DNA from: Cycas panzhihuaensis
Lineage: Eukaryota; Cycadophyta
Assembly (NCBI GenBank): GCA_023213395.1
Contig: CM041465.1
Location: forward strand, 76,701,741 to 76,765,740
Direction: 5' to 3'
DNA: 64,000 bases
Shown here: piece after piece, positions 32,316 through 43,460 of the stretch
How positions within the stretch are numbered: the stretch's first letter is position 1
Layout of the letters: each line of letters begins with the position of its first letter
Made by a program: the position numbers and the translations under genes
Notes under the pieces: generated by a model
Seen by the model: the letters and a program-made list of their open reading frames with translations, nothing else
The model's database searches: none
What the model was told of the DNA's origin: nothing

Positions 32316-34339
32316 TATAAAGATAAAATTGCCTTGAAATATAACTCAAAAAAGTAAAGTGCTTAAAATTAAAGAAATATAATCAAAGCACCAAAAAAGG
32401 TAATACAAGTGCACTCAACAAACATATAATATATCATACTTCACCTTTAGAATGTGTAAAAATGTCCTAATTATAACTCCAAACACCTTTATAAGCAATA
32501 ATTTTATTGATGATAGGTTACAATATGTTTTTTCACTAATTTAAATAAGGGTCATTACACAGAAAGCCCTTCACTAGTGCCCTTTTAGAGGATGAAACCA
32601 ATATATAAAATGATTTTTTTTTTTTTTTTTTTGACTTCATAGCTCTTTAGATAATAAATAATGAAATCCAACACTTCAAATGAGATTCAATTTTGATATC
32701 GAATTACAAAGATATGTATTAAAAACTTTTACAAAAATTAACTTTTTAACAAAAATGACTCAAAAGTACATTACCTCAAATTTTCTTATTAAAAAGTCTA
32801 TCAATCTGAAACCAAAGATGGTTGTGTGACCACTCATTTTGACTAGATATGAATGTACTTTGATCTAGTGTAGATAGAAGCAATTTTTGACCTTGTTGGT
32901 GAAAGTGTACCTTCTTAGAGGAGAGGTAAGTCCTATTTTTTAGTAGTTGTACTGAAATTTTTTTTTTTTGCTCCCTTTGTAGAAATGAACTTGGTCACTT
33001 TATTACTGTATATAACCTATAATAGAGGCTATCTAACTGCTAAGTAGTATGGATTTTTCAACGACTCAAAGGTAGGGCCCACACTAACTAATGGCTTTTA
33101 AAACTTTATGAAATAAAAATTTATTACTTTAATTATTAATAAAATTACTAAAGAGGCTTCTTATGAATAAATTTGAGGTGGGGCACTACTATACTATAGG
33201 TTATTAAGGTAGAAAAAATAATCAAAAGGCTCATTTATTAATGAGAGGCTATAAAGGCTAAAAAAGTGCACAAAAATAAACAAGGCACAGATAACACTAT
33301 AGATAAGGGCACAACTATAAATGAGGTATACACGAGCCATATAGAAATAAAATGAGGTAAAAATAGTGTACAAAAGAATCATACATTGAAAAGAGAGTCA
33401 TTATATATGTTTATAAAAAAGTGATGTAAATGAGAAATAATTAAAGGTCTAAGCTTTAGAATTTTAGAAAAATATTAAAAAATATGAAAAAAGGAAAATG
33501 CAACTATAAAGGAGTGTAAATATAGCTGTAGAACTCTCATGCAACCCAAAATGAAGTGTGCAGGCTATGCAAGGACAGAAAAAAGATGCAAAGGTAGAAG
33601 TTAGGGCATAACATCATAAAATATTTAGTTTTTTATAAAGTTTAAGGAGCATAAACTGGATATTGATGAAAAATTCAATCATATAGAGCCTAGTGCAGAG
33701 AGGAGGGATAGAATAACTTAAACATTATTAGACAATTAGCCATGGGTGTAATTTTTTTATTTGCATAGATGAATTCAACTATACAAAGGGAGACACAGTT
33801 AGACGAGGACTCAAATAAGATATATGGATGGTAAATTGCTGAGTATATGTAATGCATGCTTCAATACTTAAGAATTTCAGTGATAAACATGGCAATCAAA
33901 GGCTTTTTATAAGAGAAGATAGCCGGACAAGGCAATAGTAAAGAGATACAATCTCAAATTAGTCATAAGAGCATAAAATACGGCTATGGTGGGTTTTAAA
34001 TACTAGAAAATATAGGCTTGTAGTATTTTAAAACTTCATAGGCTGAGCGATGTCTCTCAAAACAACTTTTCGAAGTGGATTTTGGTGCATATAAGATAAT
34101 TGACTTACATGTACAAAATATTAAATGAGAACTATAGTAAGAAACTATAACACTGACTATTAATGATATGAAAAATCAACAAAGAGTGCACATGTACAGA
34201 ATGACTTGAATGGCGATCAATTGTCTCATAAATCTTTCATCTCTTAAGTGTGGCTCCCCTTGAGGGCTTCTCCAAACCTTGGCACTTCAAATGAACATTC
34301 TTGTAATAAGGCAATGCCCCAACACACTTCTAACAATTA
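32316..34339 (-). other. Copia C 5' leader
   Basis: About 2 kb without coding potential, AT-rich, with a 20-base T run near 32618 and another near 32950. From 32737 rightwards it is repeated almost unchanged at 51695-53300, so that point marks the left edge of the large duplication. Confidence 0.7.
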
Positions 34340-34350
34340 CTCTGATACCA
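34340..34350 (-). other. Copia C primer-binding site
   Basis: The minus strand reads TGGTATCAGAG, an 11-base match to the initiator-Met primer site, two bases inside the 5' LTR edge. Confidence 0.85.
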
Positions 34351-34352
34351 AA

Positions 34353-34633
34353 TAAAGGATTTTTGGGAGTCAAATGGAGTGACAACTGCAGTAAAGGGCA
34401 AATCAAATGTCTAGCATAAGGGTAGTGTTGATTAACACTAGGGTCTTCAAACCTCTTGAATTTGTAGATGAGAGTTGAGTAAGAACCAAATATCTATCAT
34501 CGATTACTATTTAGAAATAGTGTTAGAATATCCACTTGAAATATTAATTAAGTCAACTAAGTCAGTTGCACCAAACCTTATGTGATTATAGTCGACATAT
34601 ATCGATATGAGCCCTAATGGGCATTATCTAACA
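34353..34633 (-). repeat. Copia C 5' LTR
   Basis: 281 bases starting TGTTAGATAATGCCC on the minus strand at 34633. Its inner edge at 34353 reads TAAAGGATT where the 3' LTR has TGAAGGATT. Followed on the right by AATAC. Confidence 0.87.
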
Positions 34634-34639
34634 AATACT

Positions 34640-34970
34640 AATAAAATTTAGATCTCAAGTTCTTATGACAACCTTAAGAAACCCATTCAAATGATATTTC
34701 TCTCTAATAAAAAAATTGACCACTTGGTTAGCATTATAAGTACTTTGGATTCTCCTAAATTTGGTCCATTTTGTTAATTAGTCTATTATAATGAATATAG
34801 AAAATTTTCTCTAATTTTAGAAGGCATGTAATAAAATCCATTGAGGCTTCCTCCCACTTTTGTTCTTATATATGAAGTGGTTGTAGTCTTAAGATCTTGA
34901 TGCTCTTAGTTGAATGTCAATGCTAATCTTTATTTGCTAATAAAAGTGGCTTTCCTAGTAGTTCTGATAA
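34640..34970 (-). pseudogene. Gypsy integrase fragment (left copy)
   Basis: The minus strand reads WEEASMDFITCLLKLEK (family form W..ISMDFI.GLP), a decayed TKMAHF region, FFIREKYHLNGFLKVVI (family F...I..LHGLP..IVSDRD) and DLNFISI. It is a short piece of a chromovirus-like gypsy integrase core with stops. A matching copy lies at 53600-53930. No other domains of this element are in the window. Confidence 0.65.
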
Positions 34971-35235
34971 CCTGGGCTTAATATACATAAATGCAAAAAA
35001 TAAGCAAGTGAAATATATGAGGGATAAGCTAATTGATTAGGGGGTTAGCTATTTTGATATGAATTATAAAATATCTCTTAATGGATGTATTTGAATATAA
35101 CAATGTAATGTTGTAAGAGGAAGTTGATACATTGATTTGAAGGCATTAGTAGCCTTTAGGTTTTTGATCCACTTATGTGCATGCTCTTGAATAAATACAT
35201 TTGGGAATATGAAATCATATACAAATATTCCCAAC
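34971..35235. other. Unassigned stretch between gypsy scrap and copia E LTR
   Basis: AT-rich. It includes a 60-codon minus-strand ORF (35246-35064) that is only in part open in the second copy and matches nothing I know. Confidence 0.4.
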
Positions 35236-35644
35236 TGCAGAACCATTTACTATACATAACAAGCAAACAAATATACACTGAGAAAATAGATGCATAGTAC
35301 ACAAGATTTACGTGGGAAAACCCTTTCAGGAAAAGGATCCTTGATGGATCACTTGATTATTTCATAAATGGATTAATACAATGAATATACAAGGTCTCAA
35401 GGCATTTATATTCTTCCAAGAGGTGTCACCCAATTAGGGTTATGACCCTCCAAATAAGTCGCACCTTTTAGCTTGACACCATTTTATATAATTAAACCAC
35501 ATTAACATTAACTAAGTGGCTTAATAATTAACTGCTATATTTACACCCCCTTTTAATGTGAATGTGGGGAGCTTGTCAACTATAACAATTATGTTATAAT
35601 AAAGGCTAGGATTATCCTATGACTTCTTTATCCTTGTCGATACA
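35236..35644 (-). repeat. Copia E 3' LTR (left copy), approximate left edge
   Basis: The minus strand has a polypurine tract CTTCAGGGGGGA at 35645-35656 followed by LTR start TGTATCGACAAGG at 35644. Near the other end GGTTTTCCCACGTAAATCTTGTG is the block commonly found close to the 3' end of TNT1-like copia LTRs. Left edge inferred. Confidence 0.65.
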
Positions 35645-36370
35645 TCCCCCCTGAAGGATAACATTGGTAAGTCTAAGTCTAGTATGCATCTTCGTGAATT
35701 GATCTTCAATGAGAGGTTTGGTGAATATGTCTGCAAGCTAGAATTCACTCAAATAGTAGTAGACCTAGAGCTTCCTTGATTTGATTTGTTCATGAATATA
35801 ATGGTGTTGAATCTCAATGTGCTTCACATGTGTATGAAACTCTAGATTCTTCGATAGGTGAATGGTACTCTGATTATTAATAAAGATAACTAGGTATCCA
35901 TTGAAAACTCTAAGAAACTTTAAGAGACCTTACAACCATATGACTTCCTTCACACTAGCAATGAGTCCTTGATATTCTACCTCTATAGAAGACAATGCCA
36001 CTGTCTATTGCTTCTTTGACTACCATGAAACAAATCCATTGCCAACACTAAATAGATATCCAACAATAGACTTTTGATCATCAGAGTCTCCTCTCTAATT
36101 AGCATCAGTGTAACCATGCAACCGTATCTCTTCACTTTGATGGTATTCAAGACCAAGATTGATTGGCCCCTTTAAATACTTTAGAATTTTCTTCACAGCA
36201 ACTGAATGAGGTTCCTGAGGATTCTATATGTAGTGGGAAATTAACTTGACAATATATGTGATATCAGGGTTAGTATAAGTCAAATAGATCAGACTCCTTA
36301 CCAACTAGTGATACTTTATGTCATGTACATAGGGCTTGTCCATATCCATCTGTAACTTTTCACCTTTTAC
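35645..36370 (-). pseudogene. Copia E RNase H (left copy), cut by deletion
   Basis: The minus strand reads YVHDIKYH, LVRSLIYLTYTNPDITYIV, KKILKYLKGPINLGLEYH, GYTDA, IVGYLFSVGNGFVSW, VALSSIEVEYQGLIAS, FINNQSTIHLSKNLEFHTHVKHIEI, HYIHEQI and DIFTKPLIEDQF. These are copia RNase H blocks in order. It stops abruptly at 36370, where the sequence jumps to the RNase H of copia F on the other strand. The full copia E is at 54196-58640. Confidence 0.82.
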
Positions 36371-36965
36371 ACATGTTACAACCCAAAAATATCGTTGGAA
36401 AGCAACCACTAAGATCCTCCAATACATTTATGGCACTCATTAGTTTGGCCTTGAGTACAACAAGATTGAATCACCTGTTTTAAAAGGACATACATATGCT
36501 AATTGGGTTGGTTGTTAGGATATACACCATTCAACTTTATGCTATTGCTTTGATATGAACTTAGCTGTAATCTTATGGAGCCATAATAAGTAGCCTAATG
36601 TTGCCATTTTCTCCATCAAAGTAAAATATAAAGCAGTTGTCCATGTTACAACTGAGTTGATTTAGCTTAAAAGGATTCTCTCCAAGCTTAAACTTTAACA
36701 ATGTGTACCTACCATTATATACTATGGCAATCAAAGCATATTGAAAATGATGAAGAATCTTGTATTTCATGCTAGAATCAAGTACATCGAGGTCCATCAC
36801 TACTTCATTCATGAGCATATACATAACAACGAAGTCAATCTTGTCTACAATCTTATTGAAGACCAAGTCACCGACATCTTCATTATAACACTTGGTAAAC
36901 CAAAGTTTAAATAGTTTAGACATAACCTTAACATCCAAAGAAATGAACTTGCTATTAAGGAAGGG
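36371..36965 (+). pseudogene. Copia F RNase H tail (left copy)
   Basis: The plus strand reads RWKATTKILQYIYGTH-like text, then FGLEYNKIES, LKGHTYANWVGC, STLCYCFDMNL, VFHARIKYIEVHHYFIHEHI and LVYNLIEDQVTDIF: the end of copia RNase H. It is 5'-truncated at the deletion junction and ends in AAGGAAGGG, a polypurine tract, before the LTR. The intact-order counterpart is 60240-61784. Confidence 0.82.
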
Positions 36966-37211
36966 TGTTAAAACTATCTAATATCTCCTTCATTTCTTTA
37001 TATCTTTGTAATATAATATTTATATTATGCATTAATGGACCCTTAATGTAATTAAACCATATTTAATAGCGAGGTTGAGTCCACCTCTTGTGCTATTAAG
37101 CTGGCCTATTAAATTATATTTTAATATTGGTGGATGACTATAAATAATGCCCTGCACCTTTGTATATGACATTGATTTGATTTGAATGTAGAAGCTCTAC
37201 CCAAAAGAGAG

Positions 37212-37459
37212 TGTTACGAACCCAGTTCGTAACTTGAAGACAAACTGATTTGAACAAGAGAGCACGCGATAACGCTGGAGCCGGTTATAGTCAATAAATC
37301 AAGATTGATTGATAAGATAAAAATATATGATGTCCATGTTACAATTGGTGCTCAATTTATATGCACATTATGCCCTTTCATGGAGAGTTGTGCCTGTTCA
37401 ATAGCACCTAATATTTAATCAATTAATTAAAGTTTTTTTGCTTAAGGAGGTTCATAACA
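37212..37459 (-). repeat. Gag-only element copy 1, 3' LTR
   Basis: 248 bases, ends TGTTA...TAACA. Only CCCAG against CCTAG near the start separates it from the other LTR. Next to it on the right, AGTCCTCCCTCTT is the polypurine tract AAGAGGGAGGACT read on the minus strand. Confidence 0.92.
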
Positions 37460-39317
37460 AGTCCTCCCTCTTGAGATGTTTTGCCCACGAAACATAGTCG
37501 AACGATTGCAGTCCTTTAAAGGTACGCTATCCTTCATTGTAGCAGAATCCATTAGGCGACTAGACGGATGTTGTAGGTATTTATTAGAAAATTCTTCTGG
37601 TTGAAAACCTTGACTGTGTTTTTGAAATGCTGGTGGATGTTTCTTGACTTCTTCACTTTGATCCTTGTGTGGTAGGGCTTTAGTTTTCTTCAATCGCTTT
37701 TCACGATAACGAGATAATTCTTCCGTCTTTTTTAAATCGTATAAATTGTTCATTAATATTCATTTCAAAGGTTTCGAGTGTACTGAGCCATTGACTGCCC
37801 AGTACCATATCTACACCTCCAACATCGACGACATAGAAATCTTCTATAATACTGACTTCATTTAGCGTGAGGCTAAGGTTCTTCATTACACCTTGACGGA
37901 GATTACTGTCTTCCTCCAACAAAGGACTGGAAACAAGGAGTCCTTAATGGAAATAACCTTAATTGTTGTGCACAGTTTCGATCAATAAAATTATGTGTGC
38001 TCCCTGAATCTATCAAGATTATTCTGACTTGATTTTTGATAGATCCTTGTAGCTTTAGGGTATTTGATTGATTAAAACTGTTCATAAATGATAGTGACAT
38101 TTGCGGATGGTCGACCTCGGGCTTACTGTAGCTCTTTTGATGTTCTACATTATAATAATTTTCTTGATTATTTTCTGGTCCTTGTTCTTCTTCATCAATG
38201 TTGTCATCGGGTAGAAGTCTGATTGTATATAACTGGTTCTTTTGACATCGATGCCTAGGTTCCCACTTCTCCTCACATCTGAAGCATAGGTTTTTTCTTC
38301 TTAACTCTTCTTGCTCTGTTTTTGTTTTTTGAATGATTGGTTTAGCAGGTCGATTTGGAATGACTGATACGTGTCTATGTTGAACACTTGGTAGAAGATC
38401 ATGTCGACTAGGAGGAGGAATATAGAGATCTGTGCCTGTTTTGCGTAAGGTATTATGTTTATCTTCATGTATTTTGGCTAACTGTATTGCCTTATTGAGG
38501 TCCTTTGGTTCTTGAATTTTAACGTCAGCTTGGATCTCGCTTATCAGACCATCTATATATAACTGGATAAGTCAATTAGCTAGAATATCTTCTAACACAT
38601 AGCTTAACCTTGTGAATGCTGCACTGTATTCTTCCACAGAACCAGTTTGCTTTAATTTTCGTAACTCACAGTAATAATCGCGATTAGATACAGTTTCAAA
38701 TCGCTCAATAAATAAACACACGAATTCTTTCCAGGTTGGAAGTTGAACTCGAAAAGAGGTTCGTTCGAGAAACTGCCACCATTCGCATGCTATCCCATCC
38801 ATATGCAAAATGGCTAACGAAACTTGCTCTGCTGACTCAATCTCCATTAAGCGAAAATAGTTTTCCATTTGTTGGATCCATACTCTTGGCTCATGCGACT
38901 TTTGCTCCATATTAAAACGTTGTATAGTTATTTTTTCCAATTTTTTCTTTTTCTGTGTTTGGATATTTTGTAAACAATTGAAATATGCTTGAAAACCTAC
39001 TATCTTCTGTTCTTCAGGGGTCAGATTGCGATACTCATTAAGGTATTTTCGAATAGCTTCATTTTGATATTAATGGGAGCTATCCGAGGACCGGAATATT
39101 TTCTTGATCGATTTACGATATGAGATTGTCGACTCATTGCTTCATCCTCTGAATCAGGAACGATCATATCTTCTTTGCTGTTTGTAGCTATGATTGTTAA
39201 TTTATCTAATATCTGGTGCAATGTGTGATTTAATAGAGCATTTGATGTCTGAACTGCTTCGTGGACTGCTTGAGTGATTGGTTCAACGATCTCTTTTTGA
39301 ACGGTGTTCTCTGCCAT
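37442..39317 (-). pseudogene. Gag-only element copy 1: Gag and protease polyprotein, frameshifted
   Basis: From ATG 39317: MAENTVQKEIVEPITQAVHE, then after a one-base loss near 39068 the retrotransposon Gag core (RFNMEQKSHEPRVWIQQMEN, CEWWQFLERTSFR, WKEFVCLFIERFE, YYCELRKLKQTGSVEEY), a zinc knuckle CFRCEEKWEPRHRC, and an aspartic protease IILIDSGSTHNFID with LGSQWLSTL further on. More frameshifts lie near 37935 and 37740, and a TGA replaces Arg near 38570. Protease type and the knuckle are Ty3/gypsy-like. The frame ends ...SRGRTCYEPP, crossing the polypurine tract and stopping inside the LTR. Confidence 0.9.
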
Positions 39318-40952
39318 GTCTTCAGTGTTTATTATTTTAATAATCGTATAGGTATGATTCCACGGACCCCTTTCCGTAATTATGCACTAGCTTTGTCAAA
39401 TTTGGTTAACTGAAGAATATGTTACTTACTTGAAGGTCACGTGTAGTTGACGATGTAAATATTGATATTGATTTATAAATATCAATAGTAAAATTTCTCA
39501 AATATGACTTTTATGATGGTAATTTAATTAGTATAACAAATGGCAATATTTATAATAAACGATATGTGGGAGCTTATTTCTAGTAATGCCCAAGACAAAT
39601 ATTAGATTTGAACACCACACTCCCCTTATTTACGTAATAGTTGCCACATTGATATAATGTTACAACACTATAAATTAGACGGATGATTAAAACTACTTTA
39701 TATATATATATATAATTGATTGTAATTGATTAAAGGGAGAATATTTGAAGATGTTTTATTGATACTTCGGGAATATTAAAGACGCCACCTAATTGATGGA
39801 ACGGTTTGAAATGTGTGAATGATGGATAACACTTAATAATGTAAATTAATGGTATATGTGTAATAATGGCGACAGCGTGATGAAGAACGAAATAGCGTTG
39901 AATTGAAAATGACGCAGGCTGTTTTCTTAAGACGTAATTAATTGGGTATGCTCCTTTGTCATCGACTTTGCAGGCGTAATGACTGGTGCGATACACAGGA
40001 CGACCCACGTGGATGAACAGAAGACGCCACTGATGGACAGAGATGGGAGACGCAGACGGAATGTTGATGCAACAAATGAATAGAACGTAAAGCACAATGT
40101 GAAATGTAGATGTACAACAGATAACCGAAGCGCCGAGTGATGCACAAAGCACTCCAGACAATTGGAAGAACAACGAATGGACAGAACAAGATAAATTAGA
40201 AATGAGAACAGAGATGGAATGGAAACGTAACGAGAACGAAACAGAATGGGAACACAATGAAAAGGGAACAGGACGGAACCGGAAACAGGGAAAAGTGAGA
40301 CGCAGGACGCAGGCAGACCTGCAAGTACACAATTGATAATGTCTAATGTTAAATGATATATATATATCTTTGAAAGAAAATAGAGCGTTAGTATGTATCT
40401 GTCGTCTCTTGAATTTGCCGAATTTGAAGATATTGGTGATAATGTATTCGGTGCCCTGTTTCGCCAAACGGAAATTGAAGATAGTGTGTATTTAACCCAA
40501 CGGCGGCTGACTCAAGAGATGCTTGTTTCGCCAGATGTAATAAGAGATGGTGCGACTTAACCTTACGGTGGCTAACTCACGCGATGATTGTGAACTTGAG
40601 ACACGGTCGCTGACTTCACGTGACGACTATTGCTAGAAATGTCCTTTGGGCAACAGATGCTAACTAGGGCAGCAATTGTCAACTCCAGATGACGCAGATT
40701 GTAATGGAGGCAATAATATGTGGATTGTAGGACAATGGAAGGTGATAGGCAATAAGGGTTGATGCCGGCGCAGATTTGATAGCAAACCAGACCACAAACT
40801 GTAGACAAATGATCAATAAAGGAGTCGACGGATGAATGGTGATAGTGGGTGGCTAGAAAAACTCAGCCAATGGAAGTTTATCCCACGACCTAGTTCTTAA
40901 AACGTTGAGTAATCAAGTTAATAGCCTTTACTGATGAATTTTGGTTGAACTC
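39318..40952 (-). other. Gag-only element copy 1: leader
   Basis: 1.6 kb between primer site and Gag. The minus strand is pyrimidine-rich at 40150-40320, which opens a 245-codon frame (40467-39730) with low-complexity Phe/Ser/Cys/Leu content. The second copy of the element has no matching frame, so I do not call a gene. Repeated words around GGCTGACTC/GGCTAACTC occur at 40500-40680. Confidence 0.6.
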
Positions 40953-40964
40953 GCTCTGATACCA
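40953..40964 (-). other. Gag-only element copy 1: primer-binding site
   Basis: The minus strand reads the exact TGGTATCAGAGC, two bases inside the LTR. Same spacing as in copy 2. Confidence 0.93.
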
Positions 40965-40966
40965 CT

Positions 40967-41210
40967 TGTTACGAACCTAGTTCGTAACTTGAAGACAAAC
41001 TGATTTGAACAAGAGAGCACGCGATAACGCTGGAGCCGGTTATAGTCAATAAATCAAGATTGATTGATAAGATAAAAATATATGATGTCCATGTTACAAT
41101 TGGTGCTCAATTTATATGCACATTATGCCCTTTCATGGAGAGTTGTGCCTGTTCAATAGCACCTAATATTTAATCAATTAATTAAAGTTTTTTTGCTTAA
41201 GGAGGTTCAT
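40967..41210 (-). repeat. Gag-only element copy 1, 5' LTR, outer 4 bases missing
   Basis: 244 bases matching 37212-37459 with one substitution. The outer end stops at GGAGGTTCAT where the other LTR continues AACA, and the next bases are a copy of the left flank starting ATTTAATAGCG. Confidence 0.92.
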
Positions 41211-41361
41211 ATTTAATAGCGAGGTTGAGTCCACCTCTTGTGCTATTAAGCTGGCCTATTAAATTATATTTTAATATTGGTGGATGACTATAAATAATGC
41301 CCTGCACCTTTGTATATGACATTGATTTGATTTGAATGTAGAAGCTCTACCCAAAAGAGAG
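41211..41361. repeat. 151-base duplication of the flank of gag-only copy 1
   Basis: By eye identical to 37061-37211 and lies on the far side of the insertion. The right-unit counterpart at 61881-62030 has single differences from both, so the two pieces share a recent origin. CAT precedes both and is shared with the LTR, a possible microhomology. Confidence 0.88.
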
Positions 41362-41375
41362 CCTATGATGTAACA

Positions 41376-42013
41376 AATTCACTCATAACCTTGCTAGTTT
41401 ATTTATTATATTTATTTACATATTTTTATTGAATATTTTAATTATTCAACTTAATATAGTTTAATTAGTGTACATATATTTAGATTATAATATTTTTATT
41501 AAGGTCTTTATTTAATATTTTCTTAATAATTAAAAGTTGATATTTTTTTTTTCTTTTGTGGCTTATATACTAAAGAGCGCTTTATCTTTTTTACCTCCTT
41601 ATAGTTTTTAATATATAACTTAGTCATAAAAAATCAAAATTAAGTGTTGTTTTAGAAGTTAAGTTCTTACTTTGATCCTTTATTAAGTGAATGATCTTTC
41701 AAGACTTTTTGAAGTCATTTGATATAGTATTTTTATAGTCAAAATTAATGCTAGCTTGTAGGCTTTCTACAAGTTGACCCTTGAATAAATCTAATAAAAC
41801 TTTAGCTTGTAATCATTATTAATATAAAAATCTTACTTTGGAGGAAGTTGATTCCTAATTGGGACACTTATGCATGTCTTGAAATTGAAGGGAGACAAGT
41901 TTTACTTGTGTTTTTTTATGCTTTTATTTCCTTGTTCAAGTGCATTTCAAGATTTTTCTTTTAAGTACTTTATTTTTTTCAAGTAGTTTATTTTAGGGTA
42001 ATTTTCTTCATTA
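41376..42013 (+). other. Copia D leader, 5' part missing
   Basis: AT-rich, non-coding. It resembles the last 700 bases of the copia C leader (TAATTGGGACA against TAATTAGGACA, AAGTACTTTATTTTTTTC, and the stretch just before the Gag ATG). The expected primer site and 5' LTR are absent because copia F sequence abuts at 41375. Confidence 0.55.
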
Positions 42014-43460
42014 TGGCTTCAGGCATAAGTAACATAATGGTATTAAAAGCTTATGGTACTAACTTTTTGAATTGAAGTAGAAGAATAAAACTTATCGTTA
42101 TGTTAAAGTATATATATGACTTGATTAAAATAAGTTATGAAGCTTTTGATAATAATGCTACTGAAGACCAAAAGAAGACCTACAAGATGAATGAAAAGCG
42201 AGACAATGAAGCCTTAGAATTTATCTTATACACATTAAAGGAACATATTTTTTAAAAGGTTAGTGAAGCATCTACATCAAAGATGCCTTGAAGATCACCT
42301 ATAAAGAAGTTACTGCATCCAAACTCTAAACATTAAGAGGTAAGTTTGAAAATTATAGGATGAATAATAATGAAGGAGTAAATGACTTTATAATTAAAAT
42401 GTGAGACCTAGTTAATCAAACAAGGGCCTTAAGAGAAGTCATTACTGAGCAAAGAGGAGTGGTAGAGAAAATCTTAAGTTGTGTTAGTAATATTAAAATA
42501 GTTATAATAAGCATTGAGGCCTCCAAAGACCTAACTACCCTCATAATTGAACAATTAAGTACTATGTTACTTGTTGTTGAAGAGGAAAAGGGGGTTAGTA
42601 AATTTCTAGAATATGCCTTTGTCACTAAGGTAAAGATTAGGCCTATTATTCAAGGCTAAAACTCTAGCAGAAGAGGATAATCTCCTAAAGGAAAACGTCA
42701 GAATTCTAGAAATCAAAGTTAATTTAATAAAAAATAAGGAGAAGATTATCTAGGACAAGGATAATATTATCAAGGTCAAGGTTATTTTCATCAAGGTCAA
42801 AATTAATTCCAAAGTCAAAGACAAAGATACTTTTAAGACCAATTTGGTCAAGGTAAAGGACAAAATTATGAACCTTAAGGAAGAGGTAGAGAACAAAATC
42901 TAAGAGGTAGGAACCTAGGACAAAGAGGAAGAAGTCATAACAGTAGAGAAATAATGTAATACTTCTATTGCCATAGAAATAGACACTTAAAAAGAATATT
43001 ATAAAAATGTCTAACTTACAAAAAGGAATAGCTAATACAATAGTTAAAGAAAGAGAAAATTAAAGACTCTTTTTATTAAGTTTGATGGAAAATAAAGAAG
43101 AAGATAATCAGTATATTAACTTAAGATATTCTACCCACATGATACATAGAGAAGAATGGTTCAAGGAGTTAGATAACACCAAAGGGAGTAAAATTATATT
43201 TAGTGACAATAGTGCTCAAGCTATAGTTGATAAAGAGAATGTTGTTATATAAATAGACTTTAAAGAAATAAGGTATATCAATGATGTACTCCATGTGCCA
43301 TCACTTAAGAAAAATTTGTTATTAACAGGATAAATAATGAAGCAAAAATATAAGGTGATCTTTGATAATGGAAAGTGTACCATTAAAGATAAGCTAAAGA
43401 ACAAAGTAATAATTACTAAGGGATAAATAACTAGTAATAAATTATTTAAATCAATCATTC
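42014..43460 (+). pseudogene. Copia D: Gag and protease
   Basis: From the ATG near 42014: MASGISNIMVLKAYGTNFLN, then IKLIVMLKYIYDLIKISYEA, KRDNEALEFILYTLKEHIF, FENYRMNNNEGVNDFIIKM, and a clean stretch 42459-42659 ending with LEYAFVTKVKIRPIIQG. The nucleocapsid is built of Gly-Gln repeats (YYQGQGYFHQGQN) ending in a degenerate zinc knuckle YFYCHRNRHLKK, with many Gln codons now TAA/TAG. The protease site reads QYINLRYSTHMI where WYIDSGCSTHM is expected, so catalytic Asp is lost. Confidence 0.85.

Larger units (their letters stand above)
29259..34633 (-). mobile_element. Ty1/copia element C, minus strand, both LTRs, internally deleted
   Basis: The 281-base LTRs at 29259-29539 and 34353-34633 flank a minus-strand copia coding region of only 2.8 kb and a 2 kb leader with a clear primer site. 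Flanks AATAT (left) and AATAC (right) fit a decayed 5-base target duplication. A deletion joins Gag to integrase. Part of this element (leader and 5' LTR) is repeated at 51695-53593. Confidence 0.9.
37212..41210 (-). mobile_element. Gag-protease-only LTR retrotransposon, copy 1 (TR-GAG type)
   Basis: About 4.0 kb with 248- and 244-base LTRs differing by one base over their shared length (apart from loss of the last 4 bases), an initiator-Met primer site, a polypurine tract and one coding region for Gag and protease. RT, RNase H and integrase are absent with no sign of a scar. This fits terminal-repeat retrotransposons with a GAG domain described in plants, which depend on other elements to move. 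Instead of a 5-base duplication, its flanks share 151 bases (37061-37211 and 41211-41361). Confidence 0.88.
36966..41375 (+). repeat. Copia F 3' LTR (left copy), split by a gag-only element
   Basis: The LTR starts TGTTAAAACTATCTAATA at 36966 and, skipping the insertion and a duplicated piece, ends ...GATGTAACA at 41375. The uninterrupted counterpart is 61785-62044 (260 bases). The gag-only element sits after GAGAG at 37211. Confidence 0.85.

Noticed and set aside
35064-35246. 60-codon ORF on the minus strand
   Set aside because: Short, unknown, beside the copia E LTR, and altered in the second copy at 54000-54190.
39730-40467. 245-codon open frame upstream of Gag in gag-only copy 1
   Set aside because: It lies in a pyrimidine-rich leader, has low-complexity Phe/Ser/Leu/Cys content, no recognised motif, and no matching frame in the leader of copy 2. 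It would become interesting if other copies keep it open.
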